Assembly: GCA_015231305.1 (NCBI GenBank)
Contig: JADGBW010000010.1
Location: 1-49,544, forward strand
Reading direction: 5' to 3'
DNA: 49,544 nucleotides
Source of the DNA: Magnetococcales bacterium
Lineage (GTDB): Bacteria > Pseudomonadota > Magnetococcia > Magnetococcales > JADFYX01
The notes beneath the pieces are model-generated. The model worked only from the letters and a program-made list of their open reading frames with translations. It did no database searches and was not told the origin of the DNA. Within the stretch, counting starts at the first letter, position 1. Every line of letters begins with the position of its first letter. Below are positions 18,695-26,202 of the stretch, piece after piece. The translations under genes and the position numbers were made by a program.

Positions 18695-18857
18695 CCTAGA
18701 AACCGCAGTTGGAAGTGCGTACATAGTGTAATCTATTGATTTATCTGGTGTATCAATGGAAATCGCGGTCACCTTATTGGTGATAAGACTTTCCCTTGAT
18801 ATGCCAGGTGAATCAATAGGTTGCGCTAGGTGCGTGCTTACAACTGCAGTTTCTAGG
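18695..18857 (+). repeat. 163-base near-perfect hairpin with 62-base arms
   Basis: Bases 18695-18756 pair with 18796-18857 with no gap over all 62 positions. By my count there are 49 Watson-Crick pairs, 10 G-U pairs if the plus strand is transcribed, and 3 mismatches. The 39-base apex folds again: GGAAA (18758-18762) with TTTCC (18790-18794) and TCACC (18769-18773) with GGTGA (18779-18783). Ten of the eleven transition differences between arms keep pairing in plus-strand RNA. It could be a structured RNA or a MITE-like palindrome. Confidence 0.75.
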
Positions 18858-18957
18858 TTTATTAGTACAAATTTTCAAAAGCAATTTTTGCAAATTAGTC
18901 CAATTAGTCCTTATTTCATATGATGGATATTAAGAGGTGAAACTTGAGGAATTTCAG

Positions 18958-19000
18958 CTCCTATATCACCTATATCTGCAAGACATATAGCTATAAGGAG
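18958..19000. repeat. Hairpin with two nested helices
   Basis: CTCCTATA (18958-18965) pairs with TATAAGGAG (18992-19000, one bulged A). Inside, CTATAT (18970-18975) pairs with ATATAG (18985-18990) around a nine-base loop. No T tract follows, so it is not a standard terminator. Confidence 0.45.
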
Positions 19001-19064
19001 ATCTTAAGACTTAGCAGTTTTATTAGGGGAATATACAAAAACCACAGGCTATATATAGGTATTT

Positions 19065-19184
19065 GGTCAGATCCCGAATCTCCACTTTGAACCGGTTTTA
19101 TTTTGGGCAGCCGGTTCAACCTTTTCGATATTCGGCCCACAACCCGTCACGTAGGTTTTGATTGTGGAACTTCGGGACCTGTCT
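19065..19184. ncRNA. Candidate structured RNA with a three-way junction
   Basis: An outer helix pairs 19065-19078 (core TCCCGAA) with 19171-19184 (core TTCGGGA). Two inner helices sit between: TTGAACCGG (19087-19095) with CCGGTTCAA (19111-19119), perfect over nine pairs, and CCACAA (19137-19142) with TTGTGG (19162-19167). CCGAAT at 19074 can alternatively pair with ATTCGG at 19130. It does not match tRNA, 4.5S, 6S or RNase P by eye. The strand is unknown; the Pho-type promoter at 19451 would transcribe it as the minus strand. Confidence 0.4.
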
Positions 19185-19222
19185 CGTTGTATTTAGTTGC
19201 TAATAATTGTAAGCAATAAACT

Positions 19223-19268
19223 TTAGATTCGGCAGTTGTAGCCCTACATAGCCAACTACCGAATCTAA
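19223..19268. repeat. 16-bp-arm palindrome, dispersed repeat family
   Basis: TTAGATTCGGCAGTTG (19223-19238) pairs with CAACTACCGAATCTAA (19253-19268) with a single mismatch. Related arms occur at 28374-28419, 32640-32682 and 44454-44505, always between genes. It looks like a REP-type palindromic unit. Confidence 0.55.
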
Positions 19269-19450
19269 CAAAATGTGAAACAGCAATATTGGAGTTGCGA
19301 TTCTACATTGCCGTATTCAACATTTTTCACTTAGCTTAAAATATCTTATAACAATAAACACTATCTATATTATGTAAACGTATGTTTATCACCTTAACAG
19401 TGTATAAAAAAAGTGAACTTTGACATATTAAACTTTTCCATTTGTTGGGT

Positions 19451-19516
19451 AGTATAGAGATTGGATATGACATCTTGATGACAAAACAGTGAAATATTTA
19501 TGACAATTACATGACA
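19451..19516 (-). promoter_or_regulatory. PhoB-dependent promoter: five 11-bp-spaced Pho half-sites plus -10
   Basis: Read on the minus strand, TGTCAT occurs at 19516-19511, 19505-19500, 19483-19478 and 19472-19467. A weaker TTTCAC at 19494-19489 fills the gap, so the five units start exactly 11 bases apart. Tandem 11-bp units are how PhoB dimers bind. Ten bases after the last unit is TATACT (19456-19451), the expected place for the -10 in Pho promoters, where the box replaces the -35. It lies 42 bases past the phoR stop and points into a 1-kb region with no clear gene. Confidence 0.8.
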
Positions 19517-19558
19517 AAACAACAAGGTGAGCAGGTAAGAGTTGGTTCAAAGCCTTGT

Positions 19559-21328
19559 TTAATAATAACGAGGTATGGTGAACCAAAAAAGGCAACCATT
19601 GGGTTTTAATGAGTCAAGACCCACTTCTCCTCCCATTTTTTCTACTAAATGTTTAACTAGCGACAACCCCAGACCTGTGCCTCCCATCTTTCGCGAACGA
19701 CCAGTATCAACACGATAAAATCGCTCAAAAACCCTAGTTTGATGCTCTTTTGAGATACCTGAACCGTTATCTTCTACTTCTATTTTAACAAAATTTTCAC
19801 TCTCAATAGCTCGTATTTTTATAGTTGCCTCATTGGAGTTATATTTAACAGCATTGTCTAAAAGATTATTCAAAACTTTGTTTAAAGCACCAAGGTTGGC
19901 CTGAATGTGTAAATTATTTGGTATTGACACCTGTATTTTCAGCTTTTTATCTTCAAATGCTTCCATTACCAAATCAAGGCTACCTTCTACAACGTGTAAA
20001 AGATTTATTTTTTCTGTGTTAAGTGGATCTTGTTTGACTTCTAGTAGTGATAACTCTAACAAATCAGATATAATAGCTGTTAAACGTTGTGCATTTCTCT
20101 CAATAGCTTCTATAAGAACAGGTGCGTATTTTTCATCTCTAATTGCCCCGTTAAGCAAGGTTTGCGAGTTTGCCTGAACTACACTTATTGGTGTACGCAA
20201 CTCATGGGATACGTTAGCTACAAAATCCTGTCTAACGCTCTCTAATCTGCGAATTTCTGTGACATCATGAAAAACCAATATCCATCCAGGTTGATCACGC
20301 ATGGGAATAAGGTTTATCATTATACGATACTGTTGGGCACTTTTTTGCCAAGTACACTCTAAACATTGAGATGTGCGATTTTCTCTAGATAAAGCTGAAT
20401 TTAGCAAGTCATCCAAGTGGGGTGCTTTTATAATCTCATGTAGTTTTCTTCCCCTTTGTTTTCCTGATATATCAAGCATAGATTGAGCAGATCTATTAAT
20501 TAGAGTAACCTTAAAATCCTGATCCAAAGCCACAACCCCATCGTCCATTCCTTCTAAAACTGCCTCTAATCGAGATCGTTCTCCTGCTAATTCTCCCAGG
20601 GTTTTTTCTAACTCTTCTACAATTATTCCTACAGATACTATAAGGCCATGAATTTCATCGTTATCTGATCTATCTACTGTTTTAATTCCAATTTTTTCAG
20701 CACGTTTTTGTGCATCTTTTAAAACTTGTCGTAATGTTCTAGTAGTTAAATGAGCTGATAATGCAGCCATGGAGATAGCTATTATTACAGAAATTAAACC
20801 GGCAAGAAATATAATCCAACGCATGCGAGATTGAATCTGGGATACCTCCTCCACAGACATAGCAGCCCGTACTACACCTGTTCCCCCTCCAGGATGGTCG
20901 TAGGGAATTGCAATATATAACATGAATATTCTAAGGGTGTTTGAAAAACGTTTTGATATTCCTAGACCTTTTTTATGGGCCAATAATACTTCGGGTCTCA
21001 TTCCATGGTTTTCAACCATCAACAGCCCCTTGCCATCCAAACGTGAATCTCCCATTACCGTACCGTCTTTGGCTATTACAGTAATACGGCTTTGTGTATC
21101 TCGCCCCAGGAGATCTGCAACCGGGTCGACATTGTTTTTGGTTAGTTTATCAGGGATAGCCTGGACCATAGAACGGCCAGTGGTTGCATGGGTCTGTAAT
21201 TGGGAGGCAATGCGAGACTCCAACCACTCTCCCATTGCTGAGGCAAGATAGATACCTGTAGAAAGAATGACTACCAAAACTAAGAAGAGAGAGGTTAAAA
21301 ACAGCTTTCCTCTTATTCCTAGTTTCAT
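19559..21328 (-). CDS. phoR: Phosphate-regulon sensor histidine kinase PhoR
   Basis: This is a 589-residue membrane kinase. One membrane segment (about 8-28), a periplasmic domain (about 30-165) and a second membrane segment (about 168-190) lead to HAMP (about 190-245) and PAS (about 255-360) domains. HisKA follows, with His375 in NVSHELRTPISV, then a HATPase with NLLDNAVKY, DNGSGI and GGTGLGLSLV. It is the longer PhoR form with a true periplasmic domain, unlike the short E. coli protein. It would phosphorylate PhoB when phosphate is scarce. Its first codon overlaps the last bases of phoB by four bases (ATGA type), so the two are translationally coupled. No pst or phoU genes follow; instead an array of Pho boxes lies just past its stop. 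Confidence 0.94.
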   Translation of the reverse strand: MKLGIRGKLFLTSLFLVLVVILSTGIYLASAMGEWLESRIASQLQTHATTGRSMVQAIPDKLTKNNVDPVADLLGRDTQSRITVIAKDGTVMGDSRLDGKGLLMVENHGMRPEVLLAHKKGLGISKRFSNTLRIFMLYIAIPYDHPGGGTGVVRAAMSVEEVSQIQSRMRWIIFLAGLISVIIAISMAALSAHLTTRTLRQVLKDAQKRAEKIGIKTVDRSDNDEIHGLIVSVGIIVEELEKTLGELAGERSRLEAVLEGMDDGVVALDQDFKVTLINRSAQSMLDISGKQRGRKLHEIIKAPHLDDLLNSALSRENRTSQCLECTWQKSAQQYRIMINLIPMRDQPGWILVFHDVTEIRRLESVRQDFVANVSHELRTPISVVQANSQTLLNGAIRDEKYAPVLIEAIERNAQRLTAIISDLLELSLLEVKQDPLNTEKINLLHVVEGSLDLVMEAFEDKKLKIQVSIPNNLHIQANLGALNKVLNNLLDNAVKYNSNEATIKIRAIESENFVKIEVEDNGSGISKEHQTRVFERFYRVDTGRSRKMGGTGLGLSLVKHLVEKMGGEVGLDSLKPNGCLFWFTIPRYY

Positions 21329-22044
21329 GTTGCATTTCCTGGGTTTATCTCATTAAAACGGTAGCCGACTCCCCGTATTGTTTCAACGTACTTACCTGCA
21401 ACTCCCAGCTTTACACGCAGACGTTTAACATGAGCATCGACAGTTCGAGGAAGAACATAAACATTAGCTCCCCAAACCCGGTCTAAAAGAAGCTCTCGAG
21501 TTTGTACCCGGCCTCTATTTTCCATAAAAGTTGTTAGAAGTTTAAACTCAATTGCGGTTAAATTTATTTCATTATCTGAGACCCAAACACGATGTTTTTC
21601 TCTATCCATGATAATGATACCAAGCTGTTTATCGCTAGCGGTATTGGTATTTTTCTGAGTTGGATTTTCTTGGGAACGACGAATTATAGCTCGTACCCTC
21701 AGCAGAAGCTCCCGTACATTGTAGGGTTTAACCACATAGTCGTCAGCCCCCATCTCAAACCCCACTACCCTATCGATATCCTCTCCCTTAGCACTTAAAA
21801 ATAAAATAGGAATACGTTTTGTATCAGGATTTTCCTTAAGACAACGACAGACTTCAATACCAGACATTCCCGGAAGCATAATATCCAATAATATAAGGTC
21901 AGGGGGATTTTTATCATCTGCTAGTTTAAGGCCTTCTTCACCGCTTAAAGCAGTTAATACCCGATAACCTTCTTGTTGAAGGTTATATTCAAGGGTGGTA
22001 ATAAGGTCTTCTTCGTCTTCGATTATAAGTACACTATTTTGCAT
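21325..22044 (-). CDS. phoB: Phosphate-regulon response regulator PhoB
   Basis: This is a 239-residue OmpR-family regulator. The receiver domain carries Glu9-Asp10-Glu11, phosphorylation site Asp54 (LLDIMLPGMSG) and the Lys of VVKPYNVREL. The C-terminal winged helix (about 140-232) includes LTAIEFKLL, RTVDAHVKRLRVKLG and the closing RGVGYRF. It binds Pho boxes as dimers and contacts sigma-70 to activate phosphate-starvation genes. It sits first in a phoB-phoR operon on the minus strand. I saw no clear Pho box directly upstream of its own start, in contrast to the strong array downstream of phoR. Confidence 0.95.
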   Translation of the reverse strand: MQNSVLIIEDEEDLITTLEYNLQQEGYRVLTALSGEEGLKLADDKNPPDLILLDIMLPGMSGIEVCRCLKENPDTKRIPILFLSAKGEDIDRVVGFEMGADDYVVKPYNVRELLLRVRAIIRRSQENPTQKNTNTASDKQLGIIIMDREKHRVWVSDNEINLTAIEFKLLTTFMENRGRVQTRELLLDRVWGANVYVLPRTVDAHVKRLRVKLGVAGKYVETIRGVGYRFNEINPGNAT

Positions 22045-22125
22045 TTAATTATTTCATCTATCATAGTCATGAAACAAATATTTACAGTAACTTCAAGTTG
22101 AGAAATGGTAAAGCGTAAACAGAGA

Positions 22126-22171
22126 AAAACATTGGTAGGTTTGCTATTCTGGTGAAACCAATATTTACCAT
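22126..22171 (-). terminator. Hairpin with T run after the hemerythrin-GGDEF gene
   Basis: Read on the minus strand, ATTGGT (22162-22157) pairs with ACCAAT (22136-22131) and is followed by GTTTTT. An outer ATGGTAAA/TTTACCAT pairing (22105-22112 with 22164-22171) is also possible. It probably ends the GGDEF transcript before phoB. Confidence 0.5.
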
Positions 22172-22176
22172 ACTTA

Positions 22177-23313
22177 CTAATTATCAGTACTAACAACCTG
22201 GTTCCTGCCTAAATCTTTGGCCTTATATAGCCTTCTATCTGCAATTGACGCAAACTCAACCAGTGTATCTTCTACTGAAGGTTTTTTGTAAACGGCCCCA
22301 ACTGAAACTGTGACATGTTCACAAACTTCACTATAACTATGAGGGACATTAAGAGCTTCAATTGCAGTCCTAATTTTTTCCCCAAACTCTTTTGCCTCTT
22401 TATTTGATGCGGATGAGACCAAAACACCAAACTCTTCTCCACCAACCCTAAATGCTAAATCACCTGGACGGCGACATACTTCATTTAGTTGGCTGCCAAC
22501 TTTTTTAAGAATTCTATCACCCTCTAAGTGTCCATAGTTATCATTAAAACTTTTAAAATAATCAATATCTATAAGATAATAAGCAATTGCAGTTCCTTCG
22601 CGTAAAGCTCTTCGAACTTCTGTCTCAAATGCACTGTCTAAATACCTTCGGTTGTACAGTCCGGTTAGCTCGTCTGTGATAGAAAGCTCTTTCAACTTAT
22701 TGTTGGCCTCTTGCAACTCTTTTTCGGCTTGTTTTCTTGCGTTTCTTTCACGCATTAAATCAAGTGTTCTAGTTGAAAGACCATCATACATCTGTAAAAC
22801 AGTTTCAATAAGAGTCCGCATAGAGCCACTCATCTTTTTATCTGCTATTAATTTTGCCTCAATAACAGATGCCCCTTCTAAAATGGACTCTAATGATATA
22901 GCCATACGTTTATCATTATCAATAATATGGAATGCCAGCCAGCGAATTAAAAACTTTACTGTCTGCTCAACCATATCAGTAACTGATCTTCCATCATCAA
23001 TTGTTTTAAGCTCAGCTATTTTAGGCAAAAAAGTGGCATGGCTCATTTGGTGAGATATAAACCAGGGATCATCTTTGAAGTGCTCAAACCAAATAGACTC
23101 CTCTTCATCAAAATGTTCATTTGCATATTCAGCAAGCTTATCGAAAGCGGCATTTATCTCTTCTGAATTTACAGTAACAAGGGTGCTTGCCAGGTTGTTT
23201 AAAAGTTCGGCTAAAACTTTATGTTGAGTATCGATAGTCTCATTACCTGTCTCAAAGTTTTCATTCCATGGAAAAACTTCAAAATGGTCTAAATGGGTGC
23301 TCTCAGTCATCAT
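22177..23313 (-). CDS. Hemerythrin-GGDEF diguanylate cyclase
   Basis: This is a 378-residue soluble protein. Residues about 5-145 form a hemerythrin domain with the full ligand pattern (TQHKVL, NEHFDEEES, SHQMSH, FHIIDNDKRM). A coiled linker (about 170-210, RKQAEKELQEANNKLKEL) leads to a GGDEF domain (about 212-375). The active-site motif is GGEEF, a functional variant, and the inhibitory site RPGD stands five residues before it, so product inhibition by c-di-GMP is likely. It should make c-di-GMP under control of oxygen or redox at the di-iron centre, as shown for Vibrio Bhr-DGC. AAGGAG precedes two adjacent ATG codons; the second (23310) has the better spacing. Confidence 0.93.
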   Translation of the reverse strand: MMTESTHLDHFEVFPWNENFETGNETIDTQHKVLAELLNNLASTLVTVNSEEINAAFDKLAEYANEHFDEEESIWFEHFKDDPWFISHQMSHATFLPKIAELKTIDDGRSVTDMVEQTVKFLIRWLAFHIIDNDKRMAISLESILEGASVIEAKLIADKKMSGSMRTLIETVLQMYDGLSTRTLDLMRERNARKQAEKELQEANNKLKELSITDELTGLYNRRYLDSAFETEVRRALREGTAIAYYLIDIDYFKSFNDNYGHLEGDRILKKVGSQLNEVCRRPGDLAFRVGGEEFGVLVSSASNKEAKEFGEKIRTAIEALNVPHSYSEVCEHVTVSVGAVYKKPSVEDTLVEFASIADRRLYKAKDLGRNQVVSTDN

Positions 23314-23510
23314 TTCTCCTTAGATATAACTATATTTTCGCGATATCTATAAGCAGGTTTTTTCTATATAAGGGTTTGGCAATCAAAAAGTTTTTCTTAT
23401 ATTTCCCAAAATTTTCGTCATTGTACCCTATTTTTATTGCCTTACAAAACTCAATAAACGTGGTTATCTATAAATAATGAAAATTTCTAATTTTTTGCAA
23501 CATATCGCTT

Positions 23511-24731
23511 TTAAGAGGCTGTCAAAGTGAAATAAAAAGTTGCTCCTAAACCAACCTCAGCCTCTGCCCAAATCCGACCACCATGCCTTTGCACTATTCG
23601 TTGCACAGTGGCTAGGCCAATTCCGGCACCTTCAAATTCACTACTTGTGTGTAACCTTTTAAAAGGTTGAAATAGCCTGTCTGCTTTGCTCATATCAAAC
23701 CCAACACCGTTATCTTTTATAATAAATACTATTCCATTATTTTGTTTTTCAGAAAAAAACTCAATTAAGGCGTTTTCTTTTGTTTTGGAATATTTCCAAG
23801 CATTACCCAGTAAGTTTTCCAACAGGTTTTTAATAAGACGTTTATCGCCTTTTGCTTGCATTTCAGGTCTTATTTTATAATTTATTTTTTCAGTGTTTGT
23901 AGTTTTAAGGGTTTCTATTATTGCGTTAGCCATTAATGATATATCAATACTCTCTTGGCTGAACTCTCCCTTTGTAGAGTGAGATAGGGTCATAATACCA
24001 TCAATTAGCCCATTCATCTCATGGCTGCTTTTTTGGATATGTTGCAGATATACCATCTCATCTTTACTTAATTTTTTGCCACATTCCATCATTAATATTT
24101 CACTAAATCCATTAATAACTCGCAGGGGGGCTCGTAAATCGTGAGAGACCGTATAAGCAAAGGTTTCTAGCTCTTTATTAACTGCTACAAGTTCTGAAGT
24201 GCGCTCTAAAACCCGTTGTTCCAACTCGGCATGGGACTTTTGCAGTGCCCTTTCGGCGTGTCTGCGAGCTGAAATATCATGCCCAACACAGACAACATGC
24301 TCTTTATCACCAAAAGTTGCACGAGAGAGAGAAAGCAGTAAAAAAACTTGTTTTCCAGTAGAATCAGTTCTTTCAACTTCTAGCTCTAAAGATCCTTGCT
24401 TGGTTTCATCTTTACCTGACATCCAGTCTCTAATAGTTGTTTCTGATTTTTTTCCAACAACTTGAGGTAGCGTTGGCAGAGGGTTGTCTTTATTAATTTC
24501 TAGTTGAAATAGCCTTATAGCACCATCATTTACATCAATTAAACGTAGTGACTCTATATCCACAAGACAGATAGCATCACGAGCTTGGTCAAGTAATGCC
24601 CTGTATTGCTCCAACTCCTCATTGCGAAGACGTAATTCTGGATAGTAGTTTTTGCGCATGGATTTTTGACCAAATCCTAACACCCCAGCTCGCAACTCTT
24701 GATTAGTCAGACTATCAGAGCGCTTCTTCAT
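23511..24731 (-). CDS. Cytosolic PAS-domain histidine kinase
   Basis: This is a 406-residue protein without membrane segments. A coil (about 30-50) leads to a PAS domain (about 45-155, LLDQARDAICLVD to VGHDISARR). A helical linker follows, then HisKA with His197 in YTVSHDLRAPLRV and a HATPase with LLENLLGNAWKYS, DNGVGFDM and GAGIGLATVQR. It belongs to the phytochrome-like kinase group. No receiver is attached. Its start overlaps the last 17 bases of the iron-dependent alcohol dehydrogenase gene, with AGAGG inside that gene as ribosome-binding site, so the kinase is made together with the dehydrogenase. A partner regulator is not obvious nearby. Confidence 0.9.
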   Translation of the reverse strand: MKKRSDSLTNQELRAGVLGFGQKSMRKNYYPELRLRNEELEQYRALLDQARDAICLVDIESLRLIDVNDGAIRLFQLEINKDNPLPTLPQVVGKKSETTIRDWMSGKDETKQGSLELEVERTDSTGKQVFLLLSLSRATFGDKEHVVCVGHDISARRHAERALQKSHAELEQRVLERTSELVAVNKELETFAYTVSHDLRAPLRVINGFSEILMMECGKKLSKDEMVYLQHIQKSSHEMNGLIDGIMTLSHSTKGEFSQESIDISLMANAIIETLKTTNTEKINYKIRPEMQAKGDKRLIKNLLENLLGNAWKYSKTKENALIEFFSEKQNNGIVFIIKDNGVGFDMSKADRLFQPFKRLHTSSEFEGAGIGLATVQRIVQRHGGRIWAEAEVGLGATFYFTLTAS

Positions 24732-25881
24732 AAAGAACCTCTAAATCCCGCTTTATGGCAGGACGGGGGTTGGTCAATAAACATGGGTCTTGCAGAGCCT
24801 TGCCAGCTAATTCACGAACATCTGTGCGGTGCACACCAAGTCCTCCTAAGTTGTGGACAACCCCAACGGACTTTCTGATACGGGCTACCTCATCAGTTAT
24901 ACTTTTACGCAACTGCTTATTAGTACCACCAACTATATTTAGGTTCATGGCTTTGGCTATATGAACAAACTGGTGTTGGGCATCATTATAGTTAAAGTCC
25001 ATCACATGGCCCAACAATATAGCATTACATTCACCATGAGGAAGGTCCATATAACCACCTAAACTGTGAGCCATAGCGTGTACAGCCCCAAGACTAGCGT
25101 TAGAGAAGGCAAGGCCAGCCTCAAGGCAACCAAGTGTCATGTTTTGCCTTACTTCGAGATCGTTAGGGGTTTTAATTACATTTTCTATATTGCCAGCAAT
25201 TAACTCAACAGCTTTTATAGCATGAAGGTCGGTAATAGGAGAGTGAGCATTAGATACCAAAGCCTCCACAGCGTGGGTTAAAGCATCAAGACCAGTACAT
25301 GCAGTTAAAAACGGGTCCATGGTTAATGTTGTTTGAGGGTCAATTAAAGATACATCAGGCACTATAGACTTTGTAATAATTGCAATTTTATTACGTTGTA
25401 TGCTGTCGGTTATGATAGCAAACTGAGAAACATCCGCTGCTGTACCAGCTGTAGTGGGAATACAAATAAGAGGTGGCCCTGGATATGGCACTGTGTCAAT
25501 TCCCTCATAAGAGAGAATATCCTTACCATTAGCAACGACTATAGATATCCCCTTGCTGCAATCTATAGGGCTTCCACCACCAACAACAACAATAGTATCG
25601 CAATCGGCTTCAAGGTAAAGCTCTACCCCGTTCATCACCTCATCGGCCTTTGGGTTAGGGGTTACACCGATAAACTCAATACATTCAAAGCCAGACTCCC
25701 GAAGAATATCTACAATTTCATCAGTCCAACCAGCCTTTTTAACCCCTACATCTGAAACCACCAAAATGCGCCTAGCACCCAAATTTTTAGCATACTGCCC
25801 CACTTGCTTTCGAGCACCAACACCGAAAACAAACTCTGGGGCAACAAATTTTCTCAATTCAGATGACAACGTATTGTTCAA
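24715..25881 (-). CDS. Iron-containing alcohol dehydrogenase
   Basis: This is a 388-residue member of the iron-dependent (type III) alcohol dehydrogenase family. The NAD-binding signature GGGSPIDCSKGI (about 101-112) is present. Metal ligands fit Asp199 and His203 (GLDALTHAVEA), His268 (GAVHAMAHSLGG) and His282 (LPHGECNAI), as in FucO. It interconverts an alcohol and aldehyde with NAD(P); related enzymes act on ethanol, butanol, lactaldehyde or 1,3-propanediol, and I cannot choose. It is the first gene of a two-gene unit whose second gene is a PAS histidine kinase overlapping it by 17 bases. Confidence 0.93.
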   Translation of the reverse strand: MNNTLSSELRKFVAPEFVFGVGARKQVGQYAKNLGARRILVVSDVGVKKAGWTDEIVDILRESGFECIEFIGVTPNPKADEVMNGVELYLEADCDTIVVVGGGSPIDCSKGISIVVANGKDILSYEGIDTVPYPGPPLICIPTTAGTAADVSQFAIITDSIQRNKIAIITKSIVPDVSLIDPQTTLTMDPFLTACTGLDALTHAVEALVSNAHSPITDLHAIKAVELIAGNIENVIKTPNDLEVRQNMTLGCLEAGLAFSNASLGAVHAMAHSLGGYMDLPHGECNAILLGHVMDFNYNDAQHQFVHIAKAMNLNIVGGTNKQLRKSITDEVARIRKSVGVVHNLGGLGVHRTDVRELAGKALQDPCLLTNPRPAIKRDLEVLYEEAL

Positions 25882-26202
25882 TGTAAAACTCCTATGGGAC
25901 TTTCCATTTTTTTTGCATTGTCTCTATATCAGTATCGATTGCTGCATACTAATACATTCTGCAAAATATTGTAGAATTATTTAGCCGATGGGTGAAAAAG
26001 AGTTGTAAATAGGATAATAAACAATAAATGAAAACTAATTGTCTAACTTACCCTCTTATTTTTGACCTTATTGCTTTGCTACATTAATACATGTAACAAT
26101 AAACCGTTGTTATAATTAATTTTATCAAATTTATTAATAAATTAGAATGTGTAGTTTAATTTCTAGCAATTAAGATTTATAAATTATGGGCCCTTACAAT
26201 TT
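25882..26202. other. 321-base intergenic region, divergent promoters
   Basis: This region separates the alcohol dehydrogenase (minus) from the DUF1835 gene (plus). It is very AT-rich with no gene-like frame. ACATGTAAC occurs at about 26090 and again inside the start of the next gene (TTACATGTAA at 26214-26223), a possible operator pair. Nothing else was seen. Confidence 0.4.

Larger units (their letters stand above)
18414..19450. other. 1-kb non-coding region packed with inverted repeats
   Basis: No convincing reading frame is present in either direction. Successive structures are a small hairpin (18485-18524), a very long hairpin (18695-18857), a hairpin with arms CTCCTATA/TATAAGGAG (18958-19000), a possible three-way-junction fold (19065-19184) and a 16-bp-arm palindrome (19223-19268). 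A Pho-box promoter at 19451-19516 reads leftward into it. The stretch could encode one or more regulatory RNAs or be a landing area for palindromic repeats. Confidence 0.6.

Noticed and set aside
19065-19184. tRNA or known housekeeping RNA (4.5S, 6S, RNase P, tmRNA)
   Set aside because: The GGTTCAA and hairpins suggested a tRNA, but there is no acceptor stem, anticodon arm or CCA context, and no conserved core of the other RNAs was found.
19400-19445. Fifteen-codon frame (minus strand) just after the Pho promoter
   Set aside because: An ATG follows the presumed start site, but there is no ribosome-binding site and the frame ends after 15 codons.
18414-19558. CRISPR array
   Set aside because: The inverted repeats differ from one another and are not regularly spaced direct repeats, and no cas genes are present.
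22045-22125. Pho box upstream of phoB
   Set aside because: TTTCATGA and similar words occur, but no pair of TGTCAT-like units with 11-base spacing.
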